Below are positions 1-7,462 of a stretch of DNA of 16,329 nt, in pieces; position 1 is the stretch's first letter, and each line of letters starts with the position of its first letter. Source of the stretch: Gemmatimonadota bacterium (lineage in GTDB: Bacteria > JAAXHH01); NCBI GenBank assembly GCA_026713285.1, contig JAPOOT010000079.1, positions 1 through 16,329 on the forward strand, read 5' to 3'. A model generated the notes under the pieces. The model searched no databases, had not been told where the DNA came from, and saw only the letters and a program-made list of their open reading frames with translations. The position numbers were made by a program, and so were the translations under genes.

Positions 1-67
1 GATTGCGCAGGGCGCGGCCGAACTGGTAATTGGCGCGGTTTACCCATCCTTCGAGCGTTCCGGCCAT
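1..67 (-). CDS. Possible N-terminus of an unidentified protein (partial, runs off left edge)
   Basis: Read on the minus strand, an ATG at 67-65 opens a frame of 22 codons to the window edge, beginning MAGTLEGWVNRANYQFGRAL. A purine-rich CGGAAG lies five bases upstream of the ATG, and a sigma70-like promoter lies further upstream at 137-164 on the same strand. The codons are GC-rich at third positions, like the confirmed genes here. The protein is too short to assign a family and I do not recognise it. The competing reading is a plus-strand C-terminus ending at a TAG at 80-82. I prefer the minus-strand reading because start, ribosome site and promoter line up, but only moderately. Confidence 0.4.
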   Translation of the reverse strand, partial: MAGTLEGWVNRANYQFGRALRN

Positions 68-136
68 TCGATCTTCCGCTAGACTCGATTTCAAGTCATA
101 TCCCGCACACAAAGTCCAGCCTACCCTTCATACATC

Positions 137-164
137 ATATTATCCCTAATCGAAACGGCGTCAA
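137..164 (-). promoter_or_regulatory. Candidate sigma70-like promoter for the leftmost minus-strand gene
   Basis: On the minus strand TTGACG (164-159) is followed after 16 bases by TAATAT (142-137); an overlapping GATAAT sits two bases nearer the -35. It points left, toward the ATG at 67, leaving a leader of about 60 bases. The match is by eye only. Confidence 0.4.
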
Positions 165-225
165 CCGGTCTTTCCCGGGGTCCATAGTGTCCAGGTTCTG
201 TAGTCTGCGATTTGATCAATAACAC

Positions 226-251
226 AAAACCCCGGCCGGAACCGGGGTTTT
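226..251. terminator. Strong hairpin, probable (possibly bidirectional) intrinsic terminator
   Basis: A perfect 10-bp inverted repeat, AAAACCCCGG (226-235) and CCGGGGTTTT (242-251), encloses a six-base loop. The arms themselves supply four T's on either strand. On the minus strand the hairpin is followed by GTGTTATTG, which is more U-rich than the GCGCAAAT that follows it on the plus strand, so minus-strand termination looks somewhat better. No confirmed gene ends immediately before it on either strand, so which transcript it serves is unclear. Confidence 0.6.
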
Positions 252-466
252 GCGCAAATAAAAAAGAAAAAGTGCGAAGAATCAGGAAGACCGGTTAACA
301 AATGCCGACTCGAAGCACTAAGCTAACCGCGAGCCGTTTCCCAATTCCTCGTACGTAAGTAACACCATCGCCATCGCGGCGCCAAGGATCAATCCAGGCC
401 AGAAAGTTGTGGACTTTCTTCCTCGTAAGACGAACGGGCGTCCGGGTCATCCAAATAACAGAATGG
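252..466. other. Gene-free stretch left of korA
   Basis: Together with 83-225 this forms about 500 bases without a convincing gene. Short open frames on both strands have AT-rich third positions and no recognisable motif, and some overlap the korA start. A long purine/A-rich run at about 257-276 follows the hairpin. Nothing resembling a tRNA or a known riboswitch was recognised by eye. Confidence 0.4.
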
Positions 467-495
467 TTGACATCCCCTGTGGGTCCATTTATTTT
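467..495 (+). promoter_or_regulatory. Candidate sigma70-like promoter for korAB
   Basis: A perfect TTGACA (467-472) is followed after 17 bases by TATTTT (490-495), which matches four of six -10 positions. It would start transcription around 502 and leave a leader of nearly 90 bases before the korA ATG at 591. No convincing operator was seen. Confidence 0.45.
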
Positions 496-590
496 GTAAG
501 TTCCCACTGTATCGATCACAATCTGATGAAAAGTATGTTTTCTCGACCAGTAAAGCCGGGTTGTCAACGACGGTCAGACAGGAGAAACCG

Positions 591-2441
591 ATGAGTTCAG
601 AAAGATTCGACTTTGCCATTGCCATAGGCGGCGCCGCCGGCCAGGGAATCGCCACGCCGGGTAATGTGCTCGCCCGGATTTTCATCCGGCGCGGACTGCA
701 TCTCAACGCCTACAATGCCTACCAGTCGATCATCCGGGGCGGTCATATCTTCCTGACGGTAAGGATCAGCGATCAACCGGTTCACAACCATGGCGACAAG
801 CTCGACCTGCTGGTCTGTCTGAACCAGGATACGATGGACCGGCACCTTGGGCTCATGGGTCCCGGCACGCGGGTCATATACAATGGCGACACCATTACGC
901 CGGGGAGCCCGGGAGAAGGCGTGCACCTCTGTCCGCTTCCCATCGGCGAATTGACCGACAACAACCGCAACAAGCTGGTGCAGAACACCGTGGCCCTCGG
1001 AACGATCCTGAACCTCCTCGACATGGACTTTCAGATCCTGGAAGACATCCTCACCATGCAGTTCCGTCGCAAGGGCCAGGACGTGATTGACGAGAACGTC
1101 GGCGTGGCGCGGGCGGGGTACGACTACGCCGCGGCGCATTTCGAGCCCTTTACGCAACCGGTGCCCAACGGCGGCAAGCCCCTTGCGGTATGGACGGGCA
1201 ACGACGCGCTGGCCATGGGCGGCGCGGCGGCGGGCGTCAAGTTCTACTGCGCCTACCCCATGAGTCCATCCACGGGAGTCCTCCACTGGATGGCGCAGAA
1301 CGCGCGGGACCTGGGAATCATGGTGCGGCAGGTCGAAGACGAGATCGGCGTGGCCAACATGGCCATCGGCGCGGCTCACGTGGGCTGCCGGTCCATGTGC
1401 GCGACCTCGGGCGGCGGATTCGCCCTCATGACCGAGGCGGTGGGCAGCGCGGCGATGTTGGAAATACCGGTCGTCTTCATCGACGTGCAGCGCGCCGGAC
1501 CGTCCACGGGCGTGCCCACCAAGACGGAGCAGGGCGACCTCTGGCAGATTCTGGGCGCGAGCCAGGGGGATTTCGAGCGCTTCATCGTGGCGCCGACCGA
1601 TGCGCTTGACGCCTTCAATACGATGCCCGAACTGTTTAACCTGGTGGACCACTTCCAGTGCCCGGGCATCGTGATCTCGGATCTGCTGATCTCCGAAGGC
1701 ACCTTCAGCGTCGACCCCGACGCCATCGACATGCAGCCTGAAATTGACCGGGGCGACCTGATCACCGAATCCAGGAACGGCGTGAGCGACATACCAACGG
1801 GATCGCAGGAGGCCAACGGGCACGGTCTCATCGGCGCGCCGAGCAACGGTTACCTGCGGTACGAAAACACCGATAGCGGCATTTCTCCCCGTGCGCTCCC
1901 GGGCGTGGAGGGATATGCCCACGTTGTGGCCACGGACGAGCACGATGAAGACGGTGTCCTGGTCAGCGATGAGTTCACCAACCCCCATAAGCGACGCAAG
2001 ATGGTGGAGAAACGGGCCCGGAAGTTCATGGACGTCGCCAGCCGGATCGAACCGCCCGTGCTTTCAGGCGCCGACGCCGACGACGCCGAAATCACGCTGA
2101 TCGGCTGGGGTTCGACCCGCGGCGTGATCAGGGAAGCGGTGGAGATCCTCAACCGTGACGGCATCGCCGTAAACCAACTGCCGGTCAAGTGGATCGTCCC
2201 GCTTCATGCGGAGGCCATTGCCGAAGTGTTTGCCAACGCAAAGCGTACGGTGATTGTGGAAAACAACCATTCCGGCCAGTTCCATCGCTATCTGCGCGGC
2301 GAGACCGGGTTGACGGCCGACGGGCACATCCGGAAGTACGACGGCGAACCGTTCATGCCTCATCATATCGTGGACGGCGTCAAGGAACTGCTGGCCGGCA
2401 AGACGGACATTTTCGTGCCCTATCAGGAAGTCATCGTCTAA
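591..2441 (+). CDS. korA: 2-oxoacid:ferredoxin oxidoreductase, fused gamma-alpha subunit (KorA type)
   Basis: This is the large subunit of a two-subunit 2-oxoacid:ferredoxin oxidoreductase, which in the cytoplasm interconverts a 2-oxoacid plus CoA with acyl-CoA, CO2 and reduced ferredoxin; 2-oxoglutarate is the likeliest substrate but cannot be fixed from sequence. The 616 residues hold a gamma domain (about 8-190, starting with the Gly-rich IGGAAGQG at 12-19), then the alpha/pyrimidine-binding domain with YPMSPSTG at 222-229, the VEDEIGVANMAIGAA and ATSGGGF stretches, and RAGPSTGVPTKTEQGD. A C-terminal transketolase-like domain (WGSTRG, then VENNHSGQ) closes it. ATG 591 is preferred over an upstream TTG at 561 because AGGAG (580-584) sits six bases before it. 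Residues about 392-420 form a Gly/Ser/Asn-rich insertion where relatives have a short loop. The next gene follows after 12 bases. Confidence 0.93.
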   Translation: MSSERFDFAIAIGGAAGQGIATPGNVLARIFIRRGLHLNAYNAYQSIIRGGHIFLTVRISDQPVHNHGDKLDLLVCLNQDTMDRHLGLMGPGTRVIYNGDTITPGSPGEGVHLCPLPIGELTDNNRNKLVQNTVALGTILNLLDMDFQILEDILTMQFRRKGQDVIDENVGVARAGYDYAAAHFEPFTQPVPNGGKPLAVWTGNDALAMGGAAAGVKFYCAYPMSPSTGVLHWMAQNARDLGIMVRQVEDEIGVANMAIGAAHVGCRSMCATSGGGFALMTEAVGSAAMLEIPVVFIDVQRAGPSTGVPTKTEQGDLWQILGASQGDFERFIVAPTDALDAFNTMPELFNLVDHFQCPGIVISDLLISEGTFSVDPDAIDMQPEIDRGDLITESRNGVSDIPTGSQEANGHGLIGAPSNGYLRYENTDSGISPRALPGVEGYAHVVATDEHDEDGVLVSDEFTNPHKRRKMVEKRARKFMDVASRIEPPVLSGADADDAEITLIGWGSTRGVIREAVEILNRDGIAVNQLPVKWIVPLHAEAIAEVFANAKRTVIVENNHSGQFHRYLRGETGLTADGHIRKYDGEPFMPHHIVDGVKELLAGKTDIFVPYQEVIV

Positions 2442-2453
2442 GGAGTTCCCAAC

Positions 2454-3374
2454 ATGTCAGTGGAAACTGTACCACGCGAAGCAGTGGAAGAAAAACCGGC
2501 GACACCGTTGAAGGCGAAGGACTTCAAGGGCAAGGTGGATCCGGACTGGTGTCCCGGTTGCGGCGATTTCGGCGTGCTGAGCAGTCTGCAGCGGGCCTGC
2601 GTAAACCTCGGACTCCGGCCCCACGAGATTCTCACGATCAGCGGGATCGGCTGTTCCTCCAATTTCCCGGGTTTCTTCAACTCGTACGGAATGCATACGC
2701 TGCACGGCCGTGCCCTGGCCGTGGCCACGGGAGCACAGATGGCGAACCACGAGCTTACCGTGTTCGTCACGGGCGGAGACGGCGACGGCTACGGGATTGG
2801 CGGAAACCACTTCACCCATACGGCGCGGCGCAATGTCGACCTGACCTACATCGTCATGGACAACCAGATCTACGGTTTGACTACCGGCCAGGTCTCGCCA
2901 ACCAGCAGTATCGAAATGAAGACCAAGAGCACGCCCTTCGGCAGCGTGGAATCTCCGATCAATCCCATCACGGCGGCCATCATGAACGGCGCGACCTTCG
3001 TGGCACGGGCCTTCAGCGGCGACGCCCGCCACCTGACCGGTCTGATCGAACAGGCCGTCCGGCACAGGGGCTTTGCGCTGATCGACGTATTCAGCCCCTG
3101 CGTTACCTTCAACAAGGACAACGACTACCCCTTCTTCAAGCAGCGTGTCAAGAAGCTGGAGGACGAAGGCCACGATCCCAGTGACTGGAAGACGGCCTGC
3201 GAGAAGGCCATGATCTGGGGGGACGAGATTTACACCGGCCTGTTCTTTCAAAAGCCGGATACGCCCACGCTGGGGGACCGGGAGCCTGTACTGGACGAGG
3301 GCGGCTCCATGGCAGGGCGGGAACTGGGGATCACCCCGGGTCAGTCCGATCGGATCATCAAGCGCATGATGTAG
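2454..3374 (+). CDS. korB: 2-oxoacid:ferredoxin oxidoreductase, beta (TPP-binding) subunit
   Basis: This is the thiamine pyrophosphate and Fe-S subunit that pairs with the preceding KorA. The 306-residue protein has the CPGCGDFG motif (Cys33, Cys36), Cys67 in ISGIGCSS and Cys216 in SPCVTFN, which together match the four-cysteine [4Fe-4S] ligand pattern known for archaeal-type 2-oxoacid:ferredoxin oxidoreductases. The TPP/Mg2+ motif GGDGDGYGIGGNHF is at 107-120, with the downstream DNQIYGLTTGQ at 136-146. An AGGAG overlaps the korA stop and lies eight bases before ATG 2454, so the two genes are co-transcribed and probably translationally linked. No separate ferredoxin-like delta subunit is present, consistent with the two-subunit class. 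The length is at the short end of the family norm. Confidence 0.94.
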   Translation: MSVETVPREAVEEKPATPLKAKDFKGKVDPDWCPGCGDFGVLSSLQRACVNLGLRPHEILTISGIGCSSNFPGFFNSYGMHTLHGRALAVATGAQMANHELTVFVTGGDGDGYGIGGNHFTHTARRNVDLTYIVMDNQIYGLTTGQVSPTSSIEMKTKSTPFGSVESPINPITAAIMNGATFVARAFSGDARHLTGLIEQAVRHRGFALIDVFSPCVTFNKDNDYPFFKQRVKKLEDEGHDPSDWKTACEKAMIWGDEIYTGLFFQKPDTPTLGDREPVLDEGGSMAGRELGITPGQSDRIIKRMM

Positions 3375-3390
3375 TTGGTAGAGCGACGAA

Positions 3391-3408
3391 GCGTGGGCAA
3401 TCCCGCGC
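3391..3408. terminator. Weak hairpin between convergent korB and the NUDIX-HTH gene
   Basis: GCGTGGG (3391-3397) can pair with CCCGCGC (3402-3408) across a four-base loop, with one G-T wobble. It lies in the 51-base gap between two converging genes, where a shared terminator is expected. Neither side has a proper T-tract, so the call is tentative. Confidence 0.25.
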
Positions 3409-3425
3409 GTTTCGCATGACGCGTT

Positions 3426-4085
3426 TCAGATGAAGGGGATTTCCTGCAGATCCCGGTGCGCGGCGCGGTAGAGGGGAGCCGGAGGGGCATTATCTTCCTC
3501 GCGCGCTCCGCCGGTGGCTTCGATCATCTTCAGCGACCGGACCTTGTCGCTGAAACTCCGGGTTTCCAGCCTTTCGCCAAGCCCCTGTTCATACACGCTC
3601 TGAAGTTCCGCCATGGTGAATTCACCGGGAAGCAGCAGCAGTGCGATATTGGTGTAATTCAGCTTGGCCGCGATCCTGTTCGTGCACACCTTCAGAATCT
3701 CATTGTGATCGTACGCCAGCGACGGGGTATCGTTGACGTAGAACCAATCCCCGTTGCGATACTTGTCCACGGGTACAAAGGACTCGTCCGGGCTGTTGGG
3801 AAACCCCATATAGGCTGTCGAAATCGTACGCCTCTTGGGATCGCGATCGATGGCGGAGAAGGTATAAACCTGCTCGAAGTAGGCGCTGTCCCGCCCCGTT
3901 GCCTCGCGGTAGGCGCGGTGGACAGCCGCCTCCAGGTCTTCGGTCTCAAGCACCAGCGTTCCCGGCAGTGAATATCGGCCCACGAAGGGTTCGATCTTCA
4001 ACTCGACCAGGTAGACCAGCAATTTGCCATCAAGAAACCGGAAGATGCCCAGGTCCGTGGCCGCGTATGGTTTGGTAGGTATCAT
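3426..4085 (-). CDS. NrtR-type regulator: degenerate NUDIX domain plus winged helix
   Basis: The 219-residue protein has an N-terminal NUDIX fold and a C-terminal winged-helix segment of the kind found in NrtR-like transcription factors (about residues 150-195, with FTMAELQSVYEQGLGERL then RSFSDKVRSL). In the Nudix box (42-65) Arg57 and Glu61 are kept, but the two positions equivalent to MutT Glu53 and Glu57 are alanine (Ala58, Ala62), so hydrolysis is unlikely and ligand sensing is the better guess. Known NrtR proteins sense ADP-ribose or related NAD metabolites; the ligand here is unknown. I start at ATG 4085 because homology-like sequence begins at once (MIPTKPYAATDLGIFRF); an in-frame ATG at 4145 adds 20 residues of unlikely character. 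It is divergent from the TauE-like gene, a natural candidate target. Confidence 0.8.
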   Translation of the reverse strand: MIPTKPYAATDLGIFRFLDGKLLVYLVELKIEPFVGRYSLPGTLVLETEDLEAAVHRAYREATGRDSAYFEQVYTFSAIDRDPKRRTISTAYMGFPNSPDESFVPVDKYRNGDWFYVNDTPSLAYDHNEILKVCTNRIAAKLNYTNIALLLLPGEFTMAELQSVYEQGLGERLETRSFSDKVRSLKMIEATGGAREEDNAPPAPLYRAAHRDLQEIPFI

Positions 4086-4197
4086 CGCAAGCTCATGTTT
4101 GCATCGTTTTGACGGGTGTGGCAAGAAAAAAATGGGCGGACGCATGCGAGGTCAGGAGCCGGTTTTCGTCCAGGAATAGGGAGCCGTCTCACATTCT
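4086..4197. promoter_or_regulatory. Divergent intergenic region between NUDIX-HTH regulator and TauE-like permease
   Basis: This 112-base gap must hold the promoters of two divergent genes. TTGACG (4109-4114, plus strand) could be a -35 but no good -10 follows at the right distance. The 8-bp palindrome CGCATGCG (4141-4148) and a direct repeat of GGAGCCG (4155-4161 and 4180-4186, with one extra leading G) are the only repeats noticed. No AT-rich NrtR-style palindrome was evident. Confidence 0.3.
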
Positions 4198-5022
4198 ATG
4201 GACGTGGATATCCTGACAGCAGTCGCGCAACTCGTGGCCGGCGCGCTGATCGGCGCCTGCATCGGCATGACCGGCATCGGCGGCGGAGTACTCATTCTGC
4301 CCGTTCTTACCCTTGGATTCGGCCTGCCTTCCACGGTGGCCGTGGGCACGGCCCACCTCTATTCCTGCCTCTGCAAGCTTCCGGCCGTCTTCTTCCATTT
4401 CAGGCAGGGAACCATCCGTTTCCGCACTTCCGCCTACTTCCTGGTAGGCGCAGTGCCGGCGACCATAGCCGTGGCCGTCTGGATCACGGGATACGCCGGC
4501 GCCATGGACCGGTCCGACCCGGCCTGGCTCGAATTACAGACGAATCTTCGCCAGTTCATCGCGGCGGTAGTCATTCTTTCCGGCCTGCTGATCCTCTGGC
4601 ACATGTTCATGCGACCGGGATCCCGCACGGCGCCTGGTCAGCGGATCGCCCCCCGGGTCACGGGCGCGAAGGTATTCCTCGTGGCGGTGCTCGGCGCCGT
4701 CATCGGCGGACTGATCGCGTCCACCTCGGTTGGAAGCGGCATTCTCATCGTACCGCTCATGATCATCATTTTCCACCTGACCGCGGTGGACACGGTGGGC
4801 TCATCCATTTTCATCGCGCTGACGCTGACCCTCACGAGTTCGATCATTTACGCCGGCAGCAGCCAGCTGGACCTCGCCATCGCCGTGACCATGGCGGCAG
4901 GATCCCTGGTGGGCGTTCCGCTGGGCGTCCGGATGTCCCGGAAGATCCCCGAGCGGTACCTGCAGATAACCATCACGGGGCTCGTGCTGGCGGCGGGAGC
5001 GATTATGCTGTTCGGGGGATGA
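4198..5022 (+). CDS. TauE/SafE-family (DUF81) inner-membrane permease
   Basis: The 274-residue integral membrane protein belongs to the TauE/SafE family, whose studied members export sulfite, sulfoacetate or other small organosulfur anions; the substrate here is unknown. It shows the family's internal duplication: the first half opens with GACIGMTGIGGGVLILP (residues 19-35) and the second repeats the pattern as GAVIGGLIASTSVGSG (166-181). About eight hydrophobic segments are visible, with a polar loop near residues 98-120 and another around 140-155. ATG 4198 is the only sensible start; a GGGAG lies 14 bases upstream, which is unusually far. The neighbouring sulfatase makes a sulfur link tempting, but it is separated by a convergent gene and this is only inference. 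Confidence 0.88.
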   Translation: MDVDILTAVAQLVAGALIGACIGMTGIGGGVLILPVLTLGFGLPSTVAVGTAHLYSCLCKLPAVFFHFRQGTIRFRTSAYFLVGAVPATIAVAVWITGYAGAMDRSDPAWLELQTNLRQFIAAVVILSGLLILWHMFMRPGSRTAPGQRIAPRVTGAKVFLVAVLGAVIGGLIASTSVGSGILIVPLMIIIFHLTAVDTVGSSIFIALTLTLTSSIIYAGSSQLDLAIAVTMAAGSLVGVPLGVRMSRKIPERYLQITITGLVLAAGAIMLFGG

Positions 5023-5032
5023 CGAGCGGGGA

Positions 5033-5827
5033 TCAGGGCGAGGCGAATATCTCGTTCAGCAGGCCGCTCAGCCGGATGCCGGCCTGCAGCAGCCTCATTT
5101 TTAAGCCATCGTCGTGCTTGAAGATGTAGGCGTATCCCAGATAGGGCGTTTTGGCGGAACGGGATCCGCCGTAATCGTACACGGACGGGAGCATGCTCCT
5201 CGACTCCCGCATCCAGTCCGTTACGGTGGACCGGCGCCATGCGTTGATCTCACCGGGCTGCGCATGCCCGAAGAATCGGACCCATTCGGTGAAGCTAAGC
5301 CGCTGGTTCTCGACGAGGTGTTCGTCCCAGACTGTGTGGAGGTTGGTGCTCTCGCCGAACCATCGGACCCGGATATCGTTGCCGCCGCGGTCGCTGCCGT
5401 ATCCGGCGTGGAGCGGCTGGTGGATGTCGGCCACCAGGTGGACCAGGAATCTCAACGCGTCCACCCGTTCCTTCCTTCCCGCATCGCGGTCCCTCAAGAC
5501 CCGTTCGAACCGTTCGATGGCCTCGACCACGTCGCCCCGCGGGTTTCTGCGCGTCTCCTCGAGCGTCTGGCCGGGCGGCACGTTGATGTAGTGCCACGGC
5601 GAGGCGTGGCGCCAGGCGGGATCGGACTTGATCTCATCGGCCCAGGTACTGATCTGAGCCAGCGAGGCGCGGCCGACGAGTTCGGTGATGCCCCTGCGGG
5701 CCGCGTCCGTCAGGTGGTTTTCGGCGATCTGCCCCACGATGCGGTGACCGTTCGGCCCCCATGCCGCAACCGGCAGGGACCCGCATAACAGGACGATCGA
5801 CGCCAAAAGAATTCGTATAGTGCGCAT
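5033..5827 (-). CDS. Secreted S1/P1 nuclease
   Basis: This is an exported zinc-dependent endonuclease of the S1/P1 family, which cuts single-stranded DNA and RNA. The 264-residue precursor has a Sec signal peptide (residues 1-22, cleavage after AVAA-like PVAA) so that Trp23 becomes the mature N-terminus; in this family the N-terminal Trp is itself a zinc ligand. The other expected ligands are present in order: His28, Asp64 (STWADEI), His79 (PWHYINV), His130 and Asp134 (HLVAD), His140 (QPLHAG), His164 and Asp168 (LHTVWD). Length is typical. GGAG lies eight bases before the ATG. It sits 21 bases downstream of the sulfatase on the same strand and is probably co-transcribed. Its stop is 10 bases from the stop of the convergent TauE-like gene. 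Confidence 0.92.
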   Translation of the reverse strand: MRTIRILLASIVLLCGSLPVAAWGPNGHRIVGQIAENHLTDAARRGITELVGRASLAQISTWADEIKSDPAWRHASPWHYINVPPGQTLEETRRNPRGDVVEAIERFERVLRDRDAGRKERVDALRFLVHLVADIHQPLHAGYGSDRGGNDIRVRWFGESTNLHTVWDEHLVENQRLSFTEWVRFFGHAQPGEINAWRRSTVTDWMRESRSMLPSVYDYGGSRSAKTPYLGYAYIFKHDDGLKMRLLQAGIRLSGLLNEIFASP

Positions 5828-5848
5828 GAGCGGTTCTCCGTCGGTCTT

Positions 5849-7321
5849 TCAGGGGACGTAGGACGATCCCGGATCCATGGGTGGCGGCGGCCAGTGCAGT
5901 CCCCGCTGGCCGGACAGGCCCCGGTTGGGCGGCAGCGTGTATTCGCGGTCCGGCAGGCCGGTCAGTTGTCCGTCCCGGAACCACGCCGGATCCAGGTCGG
6001 CCATCTCATCCACCAGCCGCTTCGTAAGCCGGCGCAGGATTGCGGCGTGGTCGGGAGACTCCGAAAGATCGCGGCATTCGTCCGGGTCTTCCTCGAGGTC
6101 GAACATCTGTGTACGGTTGCCCACCGGGTAATAGATCAGCTTGTACCGCCCGTCATGCATCATGCGGGTTGCCTGGGTGTTTTCGCCGCACTCTCCGTAC
6201 AGGTATTCCCGTTGTTCTTCGCCCGCCATGGAGAGGCCATCGACCGTATCCGGGACGTCGAGCCCCGCGAGGTCCAGCAGCGTGGGCATTACGTCCTGCC
6301 AGCCTACGAGCCTGCCGTCCGCGCGGTTGTGTCCGACCCGGTCGTCGCCGGCCGGGCCCACGAGAATCATGGGCACGTTGGCGGATTGCTCGTAGTAAAG
6401 CCGCTTCGCCCACAGTCCGTGGACGCCCAGCATGTCGCCGTGGTCGGCCGTGAAGAGCACGATCGTGTCGTCGATCAGGCCTTCCTCCCGCAACGTGCCG
6501 ATCACCACGCGCAGCTGGTGGTCTATATGGGTGCACAGGGCGTAGAATGCGCGTCTTGCCCAGGCGACCTGGGCATCACTCATGCCCCCGAATCTTCCCT
6601 GGACCGCCTTCAGCGCATAAGGCAGGCTGTCGGGGTCCCGGGCCCAGTCGCCGCAGTACGGCGCGCCGGGGTCCTCGCCGGTGTAGAGGTCCAGGTAGCA
6701 CTGCAGCGGAGTCAGCGGGGGATGGGGATGGCAGTAGGACAGGTACCAGAAACCCGGCCGGGTGGGATCGCGCCGGCGTATCATACGGGCCATCTGGCGC
6801 GTGGTCCAGTTGGTCACGTGCATGGCCTCGGGCAAGTGCCAGGGACGTTGGCCGTACTCGTTGTTGCTCATGCCGTGCGTGAATCCCTCCCCGGCGTATC
6901 CGCTTTCCCCGAGAAAGGTCTCGTAATCGTCCAGGGCGCCGATATTCGGACGGCCTTCTTCCGCCAGGACCACGTCGTCGAACCCGATCCGGTCCCGCTG
7001 CGGGTACACGTGCAGCTTGCCCACCGCGTAGGCCTGGTAGCCGTTGTCCCGAAAGGTCTGTGCAAGGGTCGGGACCCGCGGCATGGGTTCATCGACCTTG
7101 AACTCCCGGTCGCCGTGCGTGGCCGTGGTCGTGCCGGTCATGAGCGTCCTTCGCGCGGGAATGCACACCGGACATTCGCTGTAGGCCCGGGTATACCGGA
7201 CCCCGCTGCGCGCGAGGGTATCCAGGGTCGGGGTCAGGACCACCGGATGGCCCGCGTGGCCGAAAAGCCCGCCCGGCCAGTGATCGGTGCAGACGAGTAG
7301 GACGTGGGGACGGGAAGGCAT
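5849..7321 (-). CDS. Type I sulfatase (formylglycine-dependent), cytoplasmic
   Basis: This sulfatase-family (alkaline phosphatase superfamily) hydrolase is predicted to cleave sulfate esters; the substrate is unknown. With the start chosen it has 490 residues and no signal peptide. The catalytic cysteine to be converted to formylglycine is Cys53 in CIPAR, a full CxPxR motif (preceded by SECPV). The first metal site reads TDHW (Asp13-His14) rather than the more usual DDQ or DDL. A second metal site is FTADHGDMLGVHG, and a C-terminal YKLIYYP...QMFDLEEDPDE block is typical of the family. The start at 7321 is preferred over an in-frame ATG at 7402 because GGGAG lies four bases upstream and because the gene's likely promoter (7373-7401) falls inside the longer version. 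Phosphonate monoester hydrolases are close relatives, so esterase specificity should not be assumed. Confidence 0.9.
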   Translation of the reverse strand: MPSRPHVLLVCTDHWPGGLFGHAGHPVVLTPTLDTLARSGVRYTRAYSECPVCIPARRTLMTGTTTATHGDREFKVDEPMPRVPTLAQTFRDNGYQAYAVGKLHVYPQRDRIGFDDVVLAEEGRPNIGALDDYETFLGESGYAGEGFTHGMSNNEYGQRPWHLPEAMHVTNWTTRQMARMIRRRDPTRPGFWYLSYCHPHPPLTPLQCYLDLYTGEDPGAPYCGDWARDPDSLPYALKAVQGRFGGMSDAQVAWARRAFYALCTHIDHQLRVVIGTLREEGLIDDTIVLFTADHGDMLGVHGLWAKRLYYEQSANVPMILVGPAGDDRVGHNRADGRLVGWQDVMPTLLDLAGLDVPDTVDGLSMAGEEQREYLYGECGENTQATRMMHDGRYKLIYYPVGNRTQMFDLEEDPDECRDLSESPDHAAILRRLTKRLVDEMADLDPAWFRDGQLTGLPDREYTLPPNRGLSGQRGLHWPPPPMDPGSSYVP

Positions 7322-7372
7322 GGTTCTCCCGGGTGAAGCGTACATCGAGTTGATCCCGCGAATGACCTTCCC

Positions 7373-7401
7373 AATATACAACATGCGTTGCCGGGTGTCC
7401 A
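7373..7401 (-). promoter_or_regulatory. Promoter of the sulfatase-nuclease unit
   Basis: On the minus strand TGGACA (7401-7396) is followed after exactly 17 bases by TATATT (7378-7373), five of six matches at each hexamer. Transcription would start near 7366 and give a leader of about 45 bases. Its -35 lies only 33 bases from the -35 of the divergent ars promoter. Confidence 0.6.
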
Positions 7402-7434
7402 CCGATACCGGCGATTACCGATCGCTCATTTCCC

Positions 7435-7462
7435 TTGACAAATCTAACTATATTCTTATATT
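7435..7462 (+). promoter_or_regulatory. ars operon promoter
   Basis: A perfect TTGACA (7435-7440) is followed after 16 bases by TATATT (7457-7462). It directs transcription into arsR about 30-45 bases downstream. The surrounding 50 bases are strikingly AT-rich against the GC-rich background. Confidence 0.65.

Noticed and set aside
2..82. Possible C-terminus of a plus-strand gene ending at TAG 80-82
   Set aside because: Readable as 26 residues but competes with a minus-strand start that has both promoter and ribosome site; kept as the alternative.
295..567. 90-codon minus-strand frame ahead of the hairpin at 226-251
   Set aside because: TTG start without ribosome site, AT-rich third positions unlike neighbours and no recognisable motif; position before a terminator is suggestive but not enough.
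597..1988. 463-codon open frame antisense to korA
   Set aside because: Shadow of a strongly recognisable gene; translation has no domain signature.
5894..7300. 468-codon open frame antisense to the sulfatase
   Set aside because: The minus strand carries the CxPxR and metal motifs of a sulfatase; the plus frame is a codon-bias shadow.
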